In this document: positions 26,469 to 36,037 of the stretch, in pieces
Layout of the letters: each line of letters begins with the position of its first letter
Position numbering within the stretch: the stretch's first letter is position 1
NCBI GenBank assembly: GCA_036510065.1
Contig: DATCEO010000203.1
Span: forward strand, 4,325 to 68,324
DNA length: 64,000 nucleotides
Source: DASUBV01 sp036510065
GTDB lineage: Bacteria > Actinomycetota > Actinomycetes > Streptosporangiales > Streptosporangiaceae
Direction: 5' to 3'
Notes under the pieces: generated by a model
Seen by the model: the letters and a program-made list of their open reading frames with translations, nothing else
The model's database searches: none
What the model was told of the DNA's origin: nothing
Translations under genes and position numbers: made by a program

Positions 26469-28781
26469 TCACCCTTCCAGGAGCCCCAGCTCACGGGACC
26501 GGGCGACCGCCTGGCTGCGTGTGGAGGCGCCCAGCTTGCGGTAGATCGACATGGCCTCCGACTTGACGGTGTTCCGGGACAGGAAGATCTGGGCGGCGAT
26601 CTCGGGAAACGACAGGTGCGTGGAGAGCAGCGGCAGAAGCCGGAGTTCGGCACCGGTCAGCGCGGACGCTCCGGGTGCACTTGGACCGCGCTCCTTCGAC
26701 AGCTGGGTCTGAAGCGCCCGGGCCTCGCCGGCCAGGTTACCGAGGCCGGGCCGGCGCCTGAGCAGCTCATCGATCTCCCGCATGAGCGTTCTGGCCCCGG
26801 CGAGGTCGGCGAGCGCGAGGTGAACGCGGGCAAGCTCGATCCGGGCCTGAACGGCGAAGTAGGGGAGTGCATAGGTCAGCAGATGCCGCAGACGCTGTCC
26901 AGTGACGAGGTGCTGACGCGCCGCCGGGACGTCTCCCCGATGCATGGCTGTGCGGGCCTGCACCGCGCTGACCAGGGGTGTCGCGTAGCTCTCCTCGATC
27001 CCGGCGCGGTGCAAGGCGGCGGCTGCCTGCCCGGCAAGCGCCTCGGCCCGGTCCCATTCGCCGCCTGCCATCGTCGCCAGCGATCGTTCGCACAGCGCGA
27101 GCGCGACATCCTCGAGCGCGCCCACTTCCTTTCCGACGCTAACACCATCCTCAAGGGACGCGTCGCCGCCATCAAGGTCACCAGAAAGGACGCGCGCGAT
27201 CCCCTGCAGGATCGCGGGTGCCGGCGTCACGAAGTTCCCCGCCGCGAACTTCTGCATGGCCTCGTCGGCGTCGGCGCGCATTTGTTTCACCCCGTGTCGG
27301 CACAGGAAGGCCCGGAGCAGGGCGCCCCACGCCTCGGCCGAAGGATCATCGGGCCGCGCCGGATCGCCGTACTGCCAGCGATCGACCACGCCGGCCCATC
27401 GCTCGGCCTCAACCGGTCGCCCCGTCAACGCGGACAGGAGCGCGGCCAGCACCGCGACCATCGGATGGCCCTCGATTTCGCCCCGGCCCTCCAGCCACCG
27501 GAACCACCGCTGGATGGTCGTGACCCGGCCTTGCCGGTGGGCCGGCACCGCGAGTTTCTCTGCCAGGCCAGCGACCTGGTCGGCGTCCTCAGCTGCGATG
27601 GAGTACTCCAGCGCCTCCTCGGTCAGACCGTTGCGCAAGCACCAGCCGGCGGCGCGGCGCCGCATGACCGGGATCAGGCCGGGCTCCAGGCGTTCCAGCT
27701 CCGCCAGGAGCATGTCGCGGAACAGGTGGTGGTAGCGGTACCACTGCCCGCGGCGGTCCAGCGGCACCAGCAGCAAGTTCGACCGGGCCAGTTCCGCCAG
27801 GGCCACGGCGGATCCGCTCACCTCCAGCACCGCGTCACACAGCGGGCCGGACATGCCCTCCAGCACCGCGGTCCGGGTCAGGAACGCCCGCTGCCGGCGG
27901 GAGATCCGCGACAGGAACTCCGACTCCATGTATTCGCTCACCAGCCGGTCATCTCCGCCGAAGGAGACCGCCGCCCCGGCCAGGGGGCCGCCTTCCCTGA
28001 GGTAAAGCGCTGCGAGGTACAGCCCGGCCGGCCACCCCTCGGTCCGCTGATGCAGTTCGGCGACCTCATCCTCGCCGAGCGCCACGTCCGCGTTGCGAAA
28101 GAGCGATGACGCCTCATCAGAGGTCAGCGACAGATCCTTGGGGCCGATCTCCAGGATCCGGCCCTCGGCGCGGAGCCGCGCGATGCGCAGCGGCGGCTCG
28201 GCCCGGCCGGCCAGCGCCAGCCGCGAGCCGCCCGGCACGTGATCGGCCAGCACCGACAGCGCGGACCGGCATTCGGAGTTGCGCAGTGCGTGCACGTCAT
28301 CCAGGACAAGCGCAACCGGCGAGGTCATCGACGAGAACGCCGCCCCCAGCCGCGGGACAACCGAGCCGGGCACCGAACTCACCGGGGACGCAAGCGCGTC
28401 GAACACCCGCTCATCGATCGGTTCCACCGCATCGAGCGCTTGCGCGATGTAGGTGAGCAAGACCTTCGCATCGTTGTCCGGCTCCTCGACCGACACCCAC
28501 GCAAACGCCTGACCGTTGCGCTCGGCCCATTGCGACAGCAGCGTCGTCTTCCCGTAACCCGGGGGCGCCACCACCGAGACAATCGGACGGGAACCGCCTC
28601 GTGCCAGCCGTTCGATCAGCAACGAACGACGCACGGTCCCGGGCCGCATCACAGGACGGCGGAGCTTCGACGCGACTAGGTCGAACGCTGGCCCGCCCGG
28701 CCGCATCGACCGGCCATCCGGCGTCCGCGCATCGCTTCTGGCCATGTCCCGATGCGCCCCCAGAAAGATCGGTCCCCCCAT
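26469..28781 (-). CDS. LuxR-family LAL/MalT-type ATPase regulator 3
   Basis: A 770-residue paralogue of regulator 1. It has Walker A APPGYGKTT near residue 73, Walker B VALVLDDVHAL, the RTEGWPAGLYLAALYL segment, VPLDRRGQWYRYHHLFRDMLLAELERLEPGLIPVMRRRAAGW, TPR-like repeats, and the HTH LSFPEIAAQIFLSRNTVKSEAMSIYRKLGASTRSQAVARSRELGLL. ATG 28745 (MARSDART) is an alternative start 12 codons inside. It is on the same strand as regulator 2 but separated by 298 bp that include the hairpin, so it is a separate transcript. Confidence 0.92.
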   Translation of the reverse strand: MGGPIFLGAHRDMARSDARTPDGRSMRPGGPAFDLVASKLRRPVMRPGTVRRSLLIERLARGGSRPIVSVVAPPGYGKTTLLSQWAERNGQAFAWVSVEEPDNDAKVLLTYIAQALDAVEPIDERVFDALASPVSSVPGSVVPRLGAAFSSMTSPVALVLDDVHALRNSECRSALSVLADHVPGGSRLALAGRAEPPLRIARLRAEGRILEIGPKDLSLTSDEASSLFRNADVALGEDEVAELHQRTEGWPAGLYLAALYLREGGPLAGAAVSFGGDDRLVSEYMESEFLSRISRRQRAFLTRTAVLEGMSGPLCDAVLEVSGSAVALAELARSNLLLVPLDRRGQWYRYHHLFRDMLLAELERLEPGLIPVMRRRAAGWCLRNGLTEEALEYSIAAEDADQVAGLAEKLAVPAHRQGRVTTIQRWFRWLEGRGEIEGHPMVAVLAALLSALTGRPVEAERWAGVVDRWQYGDPARPDDPSAEAWGALLRAFLCRHGVKQMRADADEAMQKFAAGNFVTPAPAILQGIARVLSGDLDGGDASLEDGVSVGKEVGALEDVALALCERSLATMAGGEWDRAEALAGQAAAALHRAGIEESYATPLVSAVQARTAMHRGDVPAARQHLVTGQRLRHLLTYALPYFAVQARIELARVHLALADLAGARTLMREIDELLRRRPGLGNLAGEARALQTQLSKERGPSAPGASALTGAELRLLPLLSTHLSFPEIAAQIFLSRNTVKSEAMSIYRKLGASTRSQAVARSRELGLLEG

Positions 28782-29199
28782 GATCTTCCCATGCCATAGA
28801 TCCGGTCAAGCACGGCAAAGGCTCCTCTATGAGCGGGCTGGCCTGCATGTGCGAGAAGAGCCTGCTCACCTTCGGCGAGCGAGCCGGCTGCCCGTTCCGG
28901 CAGCGAGGATGGCCCTCCGCCACACCCACGGCGCCCGGTAGCTGGCGTCCATCACCTTGGAGAACTATCACCAGGGTTGACAGAGTGTCGCCGCCGGAAG
29001 CCGTAATGTTCGCTGCCGCCGAACCGCGCCGCCGTCACCCGGACCCTCGAATTCTGAGCTGCCGCGAATGCCGTGATTCACCCTGTAAGGGGGATGCCAG
29101 CATCCGAGCGGTGGGCTTGTCTTGTACCAACACGACGGAAGCCGCCGTGGGAGGAAACGGCCAGCGGCTTATGCCGCTGCGGTCCGGAGGGGAGTGGTC
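28782..29199. other. 418-bp intergenic region between regulator 3 and DUF2252
   Basis: It separates two divergent genes and must hold both promoters. I see no convincing gene. A GGAGGGGAG ribosome site at 29186-29194 belongs to the DUF2252 gene. Confidence 0.5.
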
Positions 29200-30669
29200 A
29201 TGGCGGTAACGGCTGATCGTGCGGCGAAGCGGAAGCCTGGCGCGCGGGCTGCTGTGCGGGGGACTGCGAGGGCCGGGAAGGCGGAGCCTTTGAGCCGCGC
29301 GGACCGGGTGGCCAGGGGCAAAGACGCGAGGGCGGTGGCCTCGCTGGACTCGCATGCCGAGTTCCGGCCGGGCCGGTCACGCGATCCGATCGGGCTGCTG
29401 CTGGGCCAGGCGGAGTCGCGGGTGCCGGAGCTGGTACCGGTCCGGCACGGGCGGATGCTGGTGTCCCCCTTCACGTTCTACCGGGGCGCTGCACTGCCGA
29501 TGGCGGCGGACCTGGCCGGCACGCCCGCCTCGGGGCTGCGGGTGCAGTTGTGCGGGGACGCGCACCTGTCGAACTTCGGCGCGTTCGCCTCGCCGGAGCG
29601 GAACCTGGTCTTCGATGTCAACGATTTCGACGAGACCCTGCCCGGACCGTTCGAGTGGGACGTCAAGCGGCTGGCCGCGAGCCTGGCCGTGGCCGGACGG
29701 GACAACGGCTTTCCCGCCAAGGCTCGCCGCAAGGCCGCTCTCGCGGCGGCAGAAGGCTACCGCCTGGCCATGCGGGGGTTCGCGGAGCAGCCGTTCCTGG
29801 ATGTCTGGTATGCGCACCTGGACATCGAGCCGGCCATCGGGCAGTTCAGGTCCGGGGTCAATGCGAAAAAGCTTAAGGCGTTCGAGAAGCTGATGGCCAA
29901 GGCGCACACCCGCGACAGCACCCAGGCGCTGGGCAAGCTCACCACCGTGACCGACGGGCGGCGGCGGATCATCAGCACCCCTCCGACGATCGTCCCGGTG
30001 GAGGAGGTCTTCGCCGATGTGCAGGCCGACGCGATTTACGAGCAGGTCCGCGGCGTCCTGGGCAAGTACCGGCGCACCCTGCAGTCTGACCGGCGGCACC
30101 TGCTGGAGCAGTTCACGCTGGTCCAGGTGGCCCGCAAGGTCGTCGGGGTCGGCAGCGTCGGCACCCGTGCCTGGATCCTGCTGATGGACGCCGCCGACGG
30201 CGTCGAGCCGCTGTTCCTGCAGGCCAAGGAGGCCCAGCCGTCGGTTCTCGCCCAGTACTGCGGGCGCAGCCAGTACAGTAACCAGGGCGAGCGGGTCGTC
30301 GCCGGGCAGCACCTGCAGCAGGCCCAGAGCGACATCTTCCTGGGCTGGACCCGCATCACCGGCCCGGACGGGGTGGACCGCGACTTCTACGTCCGCCAGC
30401 TGCGGGACTGGAAATTCTCCGTGCCGACCGAGGTGATGCTCCCTCCGGGCATGACGGCCTACGCCCGGCTGTGCGGATGGACCCTCGCCCGCGCGCACGC
30501 CCGCTCCGGGGACCGCATCGCGCTGGCCGCCTACCTCGGCGGCTCCGCCGAGTTCGATGAGGCCGTCGCCGACTTCGCCGAAATCTACGCCGACCAGAAC
30601 GAACTCGACTACGCCGCGCTCCAGGCCGCCGTCAAAGACGGCAAGGCCCAGGCCACCACCGGAATCTAA
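29200..30669 (+). CDS. DUF2252 family protein
   Basis: A 489-residue protein of the DUF2252 family, which is distantly kinase/aminoglycoside-phosphotransferase-like. Family motifs are RMLVSPFTFYRGAALPMAADLAGTPASGLRVQLCGDAHLSNFG, FDVNDFDETLPGPFEWDVKRLAASLAVAGRD and QHLQQAQSDIFLGWTR. The GDAHLSNFG and FDVNDFDE pieces resemble the catalytic HxDxxxxN and DxD motifs of APH-type kinases (inference). ATG 29200 has a GGAGGGGAG site. Substrate unknown. The arylsulfatase follows 122 bp downstream on the same strand. Confidence 0.88.
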   Translation: MAVTADRAAKRKPGARAAVRGTARAGKAEPLSRADRVARGKDARAVASLDSHAEFRPGRSRDPIGLLLGQAESRVPELVPVRHGRMLVSPFTFYRGAALPMAADLAGTPASGLRVQLCGDAHLSNFGAFASPERNLVFDVNDFDETLPGPFEWDVKRLAASLAVAGRDNGFPAKARRKAALAAAEGYRLAMRGFAEQPFLDVWYAHLDIEPAIGQFRSGVNAKKLKAFEKLMAKAHTRDSTQALGKLTTVTDGRRRIISTPPTIVPVEEVFADVQADAIYEQVRGVLGKYRRTLQSDRRHLLEQFTLVQVARKVVGVGSVGTRAWILLMDAADGVEPLFLQAKEAQPSVLAQYCGRSQYSNQGERVVAGQHLQQAQSDIFLGWTRITGPDGVDRDFYVRQLRDWKFSVPTEVMLPPGMTAYARLCGWTLARAHARSGDRIALAAYLGGSAEFDEAVADFAEIYADQNELDYAALQAAVKDGKAQATTGI

Positions 30670-30791
30670 GATGCCAGGCCCGTTCCTCCGTTCTGCGACC
30701 GGTCCGGGGATCAGGACGAACAGCATTGCCGGGCGCGCCCGGGCCAGCCGAGTTCGACGCCGCAGTCGATGACGGATCGTGAGAGGTTGAC

Positions 30792-33197
30792 ATGAGTGAT
30801 CAGATTGACCGGACCGTGCTGCCCATCCGCCGCCCGCCGTTTGCTGGCGTCGCGGACAAGACGCTCGGCGGCTCGGAGCCGGACTGGGGGCTGATCGGCC
30901 ATGTGAAGCCCCCGGCGGGAGCCCCGAACGTGCTGCTGGTGCTGATCGACGATGCGGGCTTCGGTAACCCGGGGACGTTCGGCGGCCCTGTCGCCACGCC
31001 GAATTACGACCGGATGGCGGCGCAAGGGCTGCGCTACAACCGTTTCCATGTGACGGCGATGTGCTCGCCCACCAGGGCTGCGCTGCTGACGGGACGAAAC
31101 CACCACGCGGTCGGGATGGGCGGCATCCCGGAGTTCTCGGGGGCCTTCCCGGGCTATTCGGCCATGCTGCCGAGGGACGCGGCACCGTTCCCGAAAGTTC
31201 TCCAGGCGAACGGCTACTCGACGGCAGGGATCGGCAAGTGGCACCTGACGCCCGAGGGTGAGCAGGGGCCGGCCGGCCCGTTCACCCACTGGCCCAACGC
31301 CTGGGGCTTTGACTATTACTGGGGTTTCCTGGCTCCCGAGGCCGGCCAGTACGACACGATGATCGCCGAGAACCAGAAGTTCATCGGAGTCCAGGAAGGC
31401 CAGGACGGGAAGCCTTTCTACTTCCCCGAGGCCATGACCGACCAGGCGATCGACTGGATCCATGGCGTCCGGGGCCACGACCCGCAGAAGCCATGGTTCC
31501 TGTACTACTCGACTGGTTGCAGCCACGCGCCGCATCACGTCGCCAGGGAGTGGTCCGAGAAGTACAAGGGCCAGTTCGACCAGGGCTGGGACAGGCTTCG
31601 CGAGGAGACGTTCGAGCGCCAGAAGAAGCTCGGCGTGGTCCCGGCCGACGCCGTGCTGACGCCGCGCAATGCGGAGATGCCTGCCTGGGACTCGCTCTCG
31701 GAGAACAGCAAGCGGCTGTTCGCGCATCAGATGGAGGTCTACGCGGGCTACTCGGAAAACGCCGATCACCATGTGGGCAGGCTTCTGGACGCCGTGGAGG
31801 AGATGGGCGAGCTCGACAACACGGTCATCATCTGGATCTGGGGTGACAACGGCGCCAGCCTGGAGGGCACCCCGACCGGCACGTTCAATGAGGGCACGAT
31901 GGTCAACGGGCTTCCGCTGACTGACGAGGAGCAGATGCAGCTCGCGCTGAAGTGGGGCGGCCTGGAGGCCTGGGGCACCGAGATGATGTACCCGCACTAC
32001 TCCACCGCCTGGGCGTGGGCCGGGAACACGCCGTTCCAGTGGGGAAAGCAGGTCGCCTCGCATCTCGGCGGGACGCGCAACCCGCTGGTCATCCGCTGGC
32101 CGGCGCGTATCACCGACGACGGCGCGCTGCGGTCGCAGTTCACGCACGTGACGGACATTGGCCCGACGATCCTGGAGATCGCGGGGATTCCGCAGCCCAC
32201 GCTGGTCGATGGCGTCGAGCAGCAGCCCATGACGGGCGTGACCTTCACCGACTCGCTCGCCGATCCGGGCGCTTCCGAGCACCACACCCAGCAGTATTTC
32301 GAGAACTTCGGTAACCGGGCGATGTACAAGGACGGCTGGTGGCTGTCGATGAGGATGCCCCGGACGCCGTGGCGCCTGGACCCCGAGCTGCTCAAGCGGT
32401 TCGCGCCCGGCGTCTGGAATCCCGATGACGATCCGGTCGAGCTGTATTATCTGCCCGATGACTTCTCCCAGGCGAACGACCTGTCAGCGAGCAACCCGGA
32501 GAAGGTCAGGGAGCTGCAGGCCCTGTTCTGGGAAGAGGCAGAAAAGTACAACATCAAGCCCCTGCTCGCCGGGTTCTCCCCCTTCTTCGGCATCCTGCCG
32601 CCGCTCGGCACGCAGACGACCACCACCTACCACGGGAACGTGCAGAACGTGGCCCCCGGGTGCGTCCCGCGGATCTACAACCACTCCTACACGATCAGCG
32701 CGGACCTGCACATCCCGGACGGCGGCGCCGAGGGAGTGATCGTCGCCGACGCCAACCACCTCGGAGGATTCGCGCTCTTCATCCAGGACGGGAAGCTGAA
32801 GCACACCTACGCGTTCCTCGGCGTGTTCCAGTACCAGCAGGAATCCGCAGGCGAGGTGCCGGCCGGAGATGTGAACGTGCAGATGACCTTCGCAGCGGAC
32901 GAGGCCAAGCCCGCCACCCCCGGTGAGGTCACGCTCTACGTCAACGGCGAGCAAGTGGGCAGCGGCCGGCTTGAGCACACGGTGCCGTTCGGATTCAGCG
33001 GCTATTCGGGCCTGGACGTCGGGCAGGACAACGGCCTGGTCGTCGACCGCGGCTACGCCGACAAGGCACCGTTCGCGTTCACCGGCACGGTCAAGAAGGT
33101 CGTCTTCGACGTCGCTCCGCACCTGGACGGCAAGGACGAGCTTGCGCTCCACGCGCACGCGCAGCAGGCCCACACTGCCCGCGGCATCAATGCCTAG
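30792..33197 (+). CDS. Type I arylsulfatase (formylglycine-dependent)
   Basis: An 801-residue sulfatase that removes sulfate from organic esters. The metal site is seen in VLLVLIDDAGFGNPGTFGG (Asp53-Asp54). The activation motif is Cys91-Ser-Pro-Thr-Arg (CSPTRAALLTGR); Cys91 becomes formylglycine. Also conserved are GIGKWHLTP, CSHAPHHV and WGDNGASLEG. The last 200 residues form a beta-rich C-terminal domain typical of the large bacterial arylsulfatases. No signal peptide is visible, so the protein is probably cytoplasmic. The start has GAGAGG upstream. A transporter and a flavodoxin follow. Confidence 0.94.
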   Translation: MSDQIDRTVLPIRRPPFAGVADKTLGGSEPDWGLIGHVKPPAGAPNVLLVLIDDAGFGNPGTFGGPVATPNYDRMAAQGLRYNRFHVTAMCSPTRAALLTGRNHHAVGMGGIPEFSGAFPGYSAMLPRDAAPFPKVLQANGYSTAGIGKWHLTPEGEQGPAGPFTHWPNAWGFDYYWGFLAPEAGQYDTMIAENQKFIGVQEGQDGKPFYFPEAMTDQAIDWIHGVRGHDPQKPWFLYYSTGCSHAPHHVAREWSEKYKGQFDQGWDRLREETFERQKKLGVVPADAVLTPRNAEMPAWDSLSENSKRLFAHQMEVYAGYSENADHHVGRLLDAVEEMGELDNTVIIWIWGDNGASLEGTPTGTFNEGTMVNGLPLTDEEQMQLALKWGGLEAWGTEMMYPHYSTAWAWAGNTPFQWGKQVASHLGGTRNPLVIRWPARITDDGALRSQFTHVTDIGPTILEIAGIPQPTLVDGVEQQPMTGVTFTDSLADPGASEHHTQQYFENFGNRAMYKDGWWLSMRMPRTPWRLDPELLKRFAPGVWNPDDDPVELYYLPDDFSQANDLSASNPEKVRELQALFWEEAEKYNIKPLLAGFSPFFGILPPLGTQTTTTYHGNVQNVAPGCVPRIYNHSYTISADLHIPDGGAEGVIVADANHLGGFALFIQDGKLKHTYAFLGVFQYQQESAGEVPAGDVNVQMTFAADEAKPATPGEVTLYVNGEQVGSGRLEHTVPFGFSGYSGLDVGQDNGLVVDRGYADKAPFAFTGTVKKVVFDVAPHLDGKDELALHAHAQQAHTARGINA

Positions 33198-33227
33198 CAC
33201 CATCGAGTCGCAGCCAAGGAGACAGCA

Positions 33228-33743
33228 ATGAGCGACACCGAGTTCGACGTCGTCATCGCCGCATACCTGATCCCCGACCTGGCCCGCAAGGACTTCGACG
33301 GACTCGTGAAGCTCGTCGCAGACAAGCAGCTCCAGGTGGAAGGCGTGGCCCTGGTCGCCAACGACGCCGACGGCCACGTCACCATCACCGAGACCGGTGA
33401 CCACCTGGGGCGCAAGGGCCTGGAGATCGGCGGCGGGGTCGGGCTGGTCGTGGGGCTGCTCGCGCCGCCCCTGCTGGCATCAGTGGTCGTCGGCGGCGCC
33501 GCCGGCGCCCTGATCGGCAAGTTCGCCAGGCACCGGGTGGAAAGCGGCCTGGAGGAGAAGATGGGCGCCGCGCTGCCACCGGGCTCGGCCGGCATCGTCG
33601 CGATCTACGACCGGAGCAAAGCCGACAAAGTTGACGCGATGCTCGCCAGCGCGGTGCGCAAGTCGGTCGCTCATGTCGACGGTGGCGGCGCCAAGAAGCT
33701 CAAGGCCGCACTCGCCGAAGCACAAGCAGGCATGGGCGGCTAA
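33228..33743 (+). CDS. DUF1269-type membrane-associated protein
   Basis: A 171-residue protein. The N-terminal half is an alpha/beta domain (FDVVIAAYLIPDLARKDFDGLVKLVADKQLQVEGVALVANDADGHVTITETGDH). The centre has a Gly/Ala/Val hydrophobic hairpin (GLEIGGGVGLVVGLLAPPLLASVVVGGAAGALIGKFA), and the end is GSAGIVAIYDRSKADKVDAML. This matches the DUF1269/DUF6325-like layout, of unknown function. AAGGAGA precedes the ATG. It follows the sulfatase by 30 bp, so co-transcription is likely. Confidence 0.82.
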   Translation: MSDTEFDVVIAAYLIPDLARKDFDGLVKLVADKQLQVEGVALVANDADGHVTITETGDHLGRKGLEIGGGVGLVVGLLAPPLLASVVVGGAAGALIGKFARHRVESGLEEKMGAALPPGSAGIVAIYDRSKADKVDAMLASAVRKSVAHVDGGGAKKLKAALAEAQAGMGG

Positions 33744-33805
33744 GCGAGGACTGAGCCAGAGCCGGTCCCCTCGCGAAGGCCGCGTTCTGAAACGGGAGGA
33801 ACGGC

Positions 33806-34708
33806 GTGACTGCTCAGCAGCTCCTGGCCGCGTTGTTCAACGCTGGCATCGCCATCTCGGTGGGCGCCACCGTCCTGTCCCTGGGCATGACCTTCACTGT
33901 CGGCCAGCTCGTCGCCCCCCTGCACCGCGTCGTGCTGGTCATCGCCATGGTGGTGCTGAACGCGGTCGTGATCCCGGCCGGCGCGTGGGGCATCGCCGAA
34001 CTATCGCCTATGGGCAGCAAGTACGTGCCCGGGCTGGTCCTGGCGACGATCGGCGCGGGCAGCGCAGCGTCGCTGAAGGCCGCTCAGCTGGCCAGGCGGG
34101 CGGATCTGCCGCTGGCCGTGTCGGTGGTCGTGGTACTCCAGCTGGTCAACATCGTCGCCGTGCCGGTGTGGGCCGGGCAGGTCGTCACCGGCGCGTCGAT
34201 CAGCGCCTGGGACATCGTGAAGAGCCTGCTCGCGCTGGTGCTCCTGCCGCTGGTCGTCGGCCTGCTCATCCGCGCCCGCTACGCCGACCACGCCAGGAAC
34301 TGGCAGCCCGAGCTGGTGAAGGCGGCCAACCTGGCGCTGGTCGTCGCGCTGGCGACCGGCATCACGGCGAACTGGAGCACGATCGTGTCGATGTTCGGGT
34401 CGTGGGTCATCGTCACCGCGATCGTCATCATTATCGTCGCCGGCGTCCTGGGCCTGCTGCTAGGCCTGCTGCTAGGCGGCAGGAGCACTGAGGTCCGCAC
34501 GACAACCGGCCTGGTCTCGGTCTTCCGCTTCGCATCCCTGGGACTGATCATCATCGGCGCGCAGCTGCACGGCAATCCGACCTACCTCGGCCCCGCCCTC
34601 ACCTTCGCGCTCGTCGACTTCATCCTGCCCCTCGCCGTGGCCGTCGAGATCGGCCACCGAGCCCGAGCGGCCAGCCCAGCGCCAGAGTCGCGGACCGTGA
34701 CTACCTAA
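33806..34708 (+). CDS. Bile acid:sodium symporter (BASS)-family transporter
   Basis: A 300-residue protein with nine to ten hydrophobic segments, such as AGIAISVGATVLSLGMTFTVGQL, VVLVIAMVVLNAVVIPAGAWGIA, ATIGAGSAASLKAAQLARRADLPLAVSVVVVLQLVN, LLALVLLPLVVGLLI and IVTAIVIIIVAGVLGLLLGLLLGG. The Ser/Ala-rich crossing loop and the late VFRFASLGLIIIGAQL helix fit the PF01758 superfamily, which carries bile acids, steroid sulfates, arsenite or organic anions. GTG 33806 has GGGAGGAA upstream. In this context an anionic sulfated substrate is an attractive guess. Confidence 0.75.
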   Translation: MTAQQLLAALFNAGIAISVGATVLSLGMTFTVGQLVAPLHRVVLVIAMVVLNAVVIPAGAWGIAELSPMGSKYVPGLVLATIGAGSAASLKAAQLARRADLPLAVSVVVVLQLVNIVAVPVWAGQVVTGASISAWDIVKSLLALVLLPLVVGLLIRARYADHARNWQPELVKAANLALVVALATGITANWSTIVSMFGSWVIVTAIVIIIVAGVLGLLLGLLLGGRSTEVRTTTGLVSVFRFASLGLIIIGAQLHGNPTYLGPALTFALVDFILPLAVAVEIGHRARAASPAPESRTVTT

Positions 34709-34754
34709 CTGCTGACCTGGCGCGCCGTCAGGACCGTGCCGAGGAAGGATCAAC

Positions 34755-35432
34755 ATGGACTCCGCAGAAGCGCCCTCCGTCCTGTTCGTCTACTACACCT
34801 ACACCCAGCAGACTCTGAAGATCGTCGAGGCGATGGCCGGGGTGCTTCGCGACCGCGGCTGTGAGGTGACCCTGGCCGCGATCGAGTTCACCGACCCGCG
34901 CTACGCCGGGCGGTTCAAGGAGTTTCCCATGCCGCACCCGTTCCGCGAGCTCGTGGGGATGATCCCGGCGGAGTCACCCCGCCGCCGCCCAGCGAAGATC
35001 CACGTCCCCGACGTCGTGACCGAGCGGGACTACGACCTGGTGGTCATCGGATCTCCCACCTGGTGGCTGTCGACCGACGTTCCCGTCCGCTCCTTCCTGC
35101 AGTCCGACACCGCGGGCCAGGTCCTGAAGGGGAAGCCCTTCGCCGCCGCCGTCTGCTGCCGCCGGTACTGGAAACACAACCTCAAGACCGTGCGGAGACT
35201 CGGCACGGCGCGCGACGGCGTCTTCGCCGACGGCATTCACTTCCGCTACCAGGGAGGCCAGGTCCGTTCCCTGCTGTCACTGCTGAGCTACCTCGGGTCG
35301 GGCGACTACCGGCAGCGATACCTCGGGATCAAGATCCCGCCGACCAACCTCCAGGACTACCACCTGGAGGCGGCACGGAAATTCGCGGGCGGGCTGGCGA
35401 ATCGCCTGGCGGCGCCCAGCGGGCCGCAATAG
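34755..35432 (+). CDS. Flavodoxin/NAD(P)H-oxidoreductase-type protein
   Basis: A 225-residue FMN protein. The phosphate-binding loop is VLFVYYTYTQQTLKIVEAM (a T-x-T-x-x-T-type flavodoxin loop), and the second FMN loop is YDLVVIGSPTWWLSTDVPVRSFL. The C-terminal part (FAAAVCCRRYWKHNLKTVRRL...) is longer than in plain flavodoxins. It likely shuttles electrons or reduces a substrate in the cytosol. AAGGA lies before ATG 34755. It sits 46 bp after the transporter, so it may be in the same operon. Confidence 0.85.
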   Translation: MDSAEAPSVLFVYYTYTQQTLKIVEAMAGVLRDRGCEVTLAAIEFTDPRYAGRFKEFPMPHPFRELVGMIPAESPRRRPAKIHVPDVVTERDYDLVVIGSPTWWLSTDVPVRSFLQSDTAGQVLKGKPFAAAVCCRRYWKHNLKTVRRLGTARDGVFADGIHFRYQGGQVRSLLSLLSYLGSGDYRQRYLGIKIPPTNLQDYHLEAARKFAGGLANRLAAPSGPQ

Positions 35433-35496
35433 CCAGCCAGGGGCGGGTCACCGACAGGCGATGGGAGCAGACGATTACGATGCCGGCTGAGCAGCG

Positions 35497-35969
35497 ATGA
35501 ACGCGGCGTTCTTCGGGCTGGCGTTCGTGGCGGCGCTGAATCCGAAGCTGTTCGCCGTTGACCTGCTGCTGATGGAAAACGCGCGGCCGCGGCTGATGTT
35601 CGCGGGCTTTCTGCTGGGCGGCATGGGCATGAGCCCGACGGTCGGCCTGCTGGACGTGTTCGTCCTGCAAGCCGATGCCGTCAAGACCCAGGGCTCGGTC
35701 AGCGCTGGCCTCGACCTGGTCCTCGGCGTCCCGCTGCTGGCCATCGGCGCCCTGGTGGCAACCGGCCGCCTGCACGGCCGGCGGAAGGTACCCGTTCCCC
35801 CGTGATCATCCCGTTCGTGTTCCTGGAGATCAGGGCCGAGGCGACCAAGGCACGGCTACAGCACATTCAGAAATAGCTGATGAGCCACGCGCGGCAGCTC
35901 ATGGCCGCCATCGCGATGTTCGTCGGCGCCTACATGGCGGTCAGCGGGCTGGTGCGCCTGCTGACCTGA
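35497..35969 (+). pseudogene. GAP family membrane protein, internally deleted
   Basis: The N-terminal half is intact (NAAFFGLAFVAALNPKLFAVDLLLMENARPRLMFAGFLLGG...VGLLDVFVLQADAV) and stops at TGA 35803-35805. The C-terminal end follows in another frame (VIIPFVFLEIRAEATKARLQHIQ, then TAG, then LMSHARQLMAAIAMFVGAYMAVSGLVRLLT) to TGA 35969. About 70 central residues are missing, the frame has shifted, and a TAG replaces what is probably a Trp codon. At least three lesions make this a clear pseudogene; the intact relative is at 19664. Confidence 0.85.
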
Positions 35970-36037
35970 CCGCTGCGGCCGTGCGGTCCAGGCAGTACCT
36001 GACCATGATCGAATCGCCTGACTGACAGGGAGTGAGC

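Noticed and set aside
29377..31185. A 602-codon minus-strand frame over DUF2252 and the sulfatase
   Set aside because: Shadow of two genes with clear catalytic motifs on the + strand.
30711..32285. A 524-codon minus-strand frame inside the arylsulfatase
   Set aside because: Antisense to conserved sulfatase motifs; no recognisable domain.
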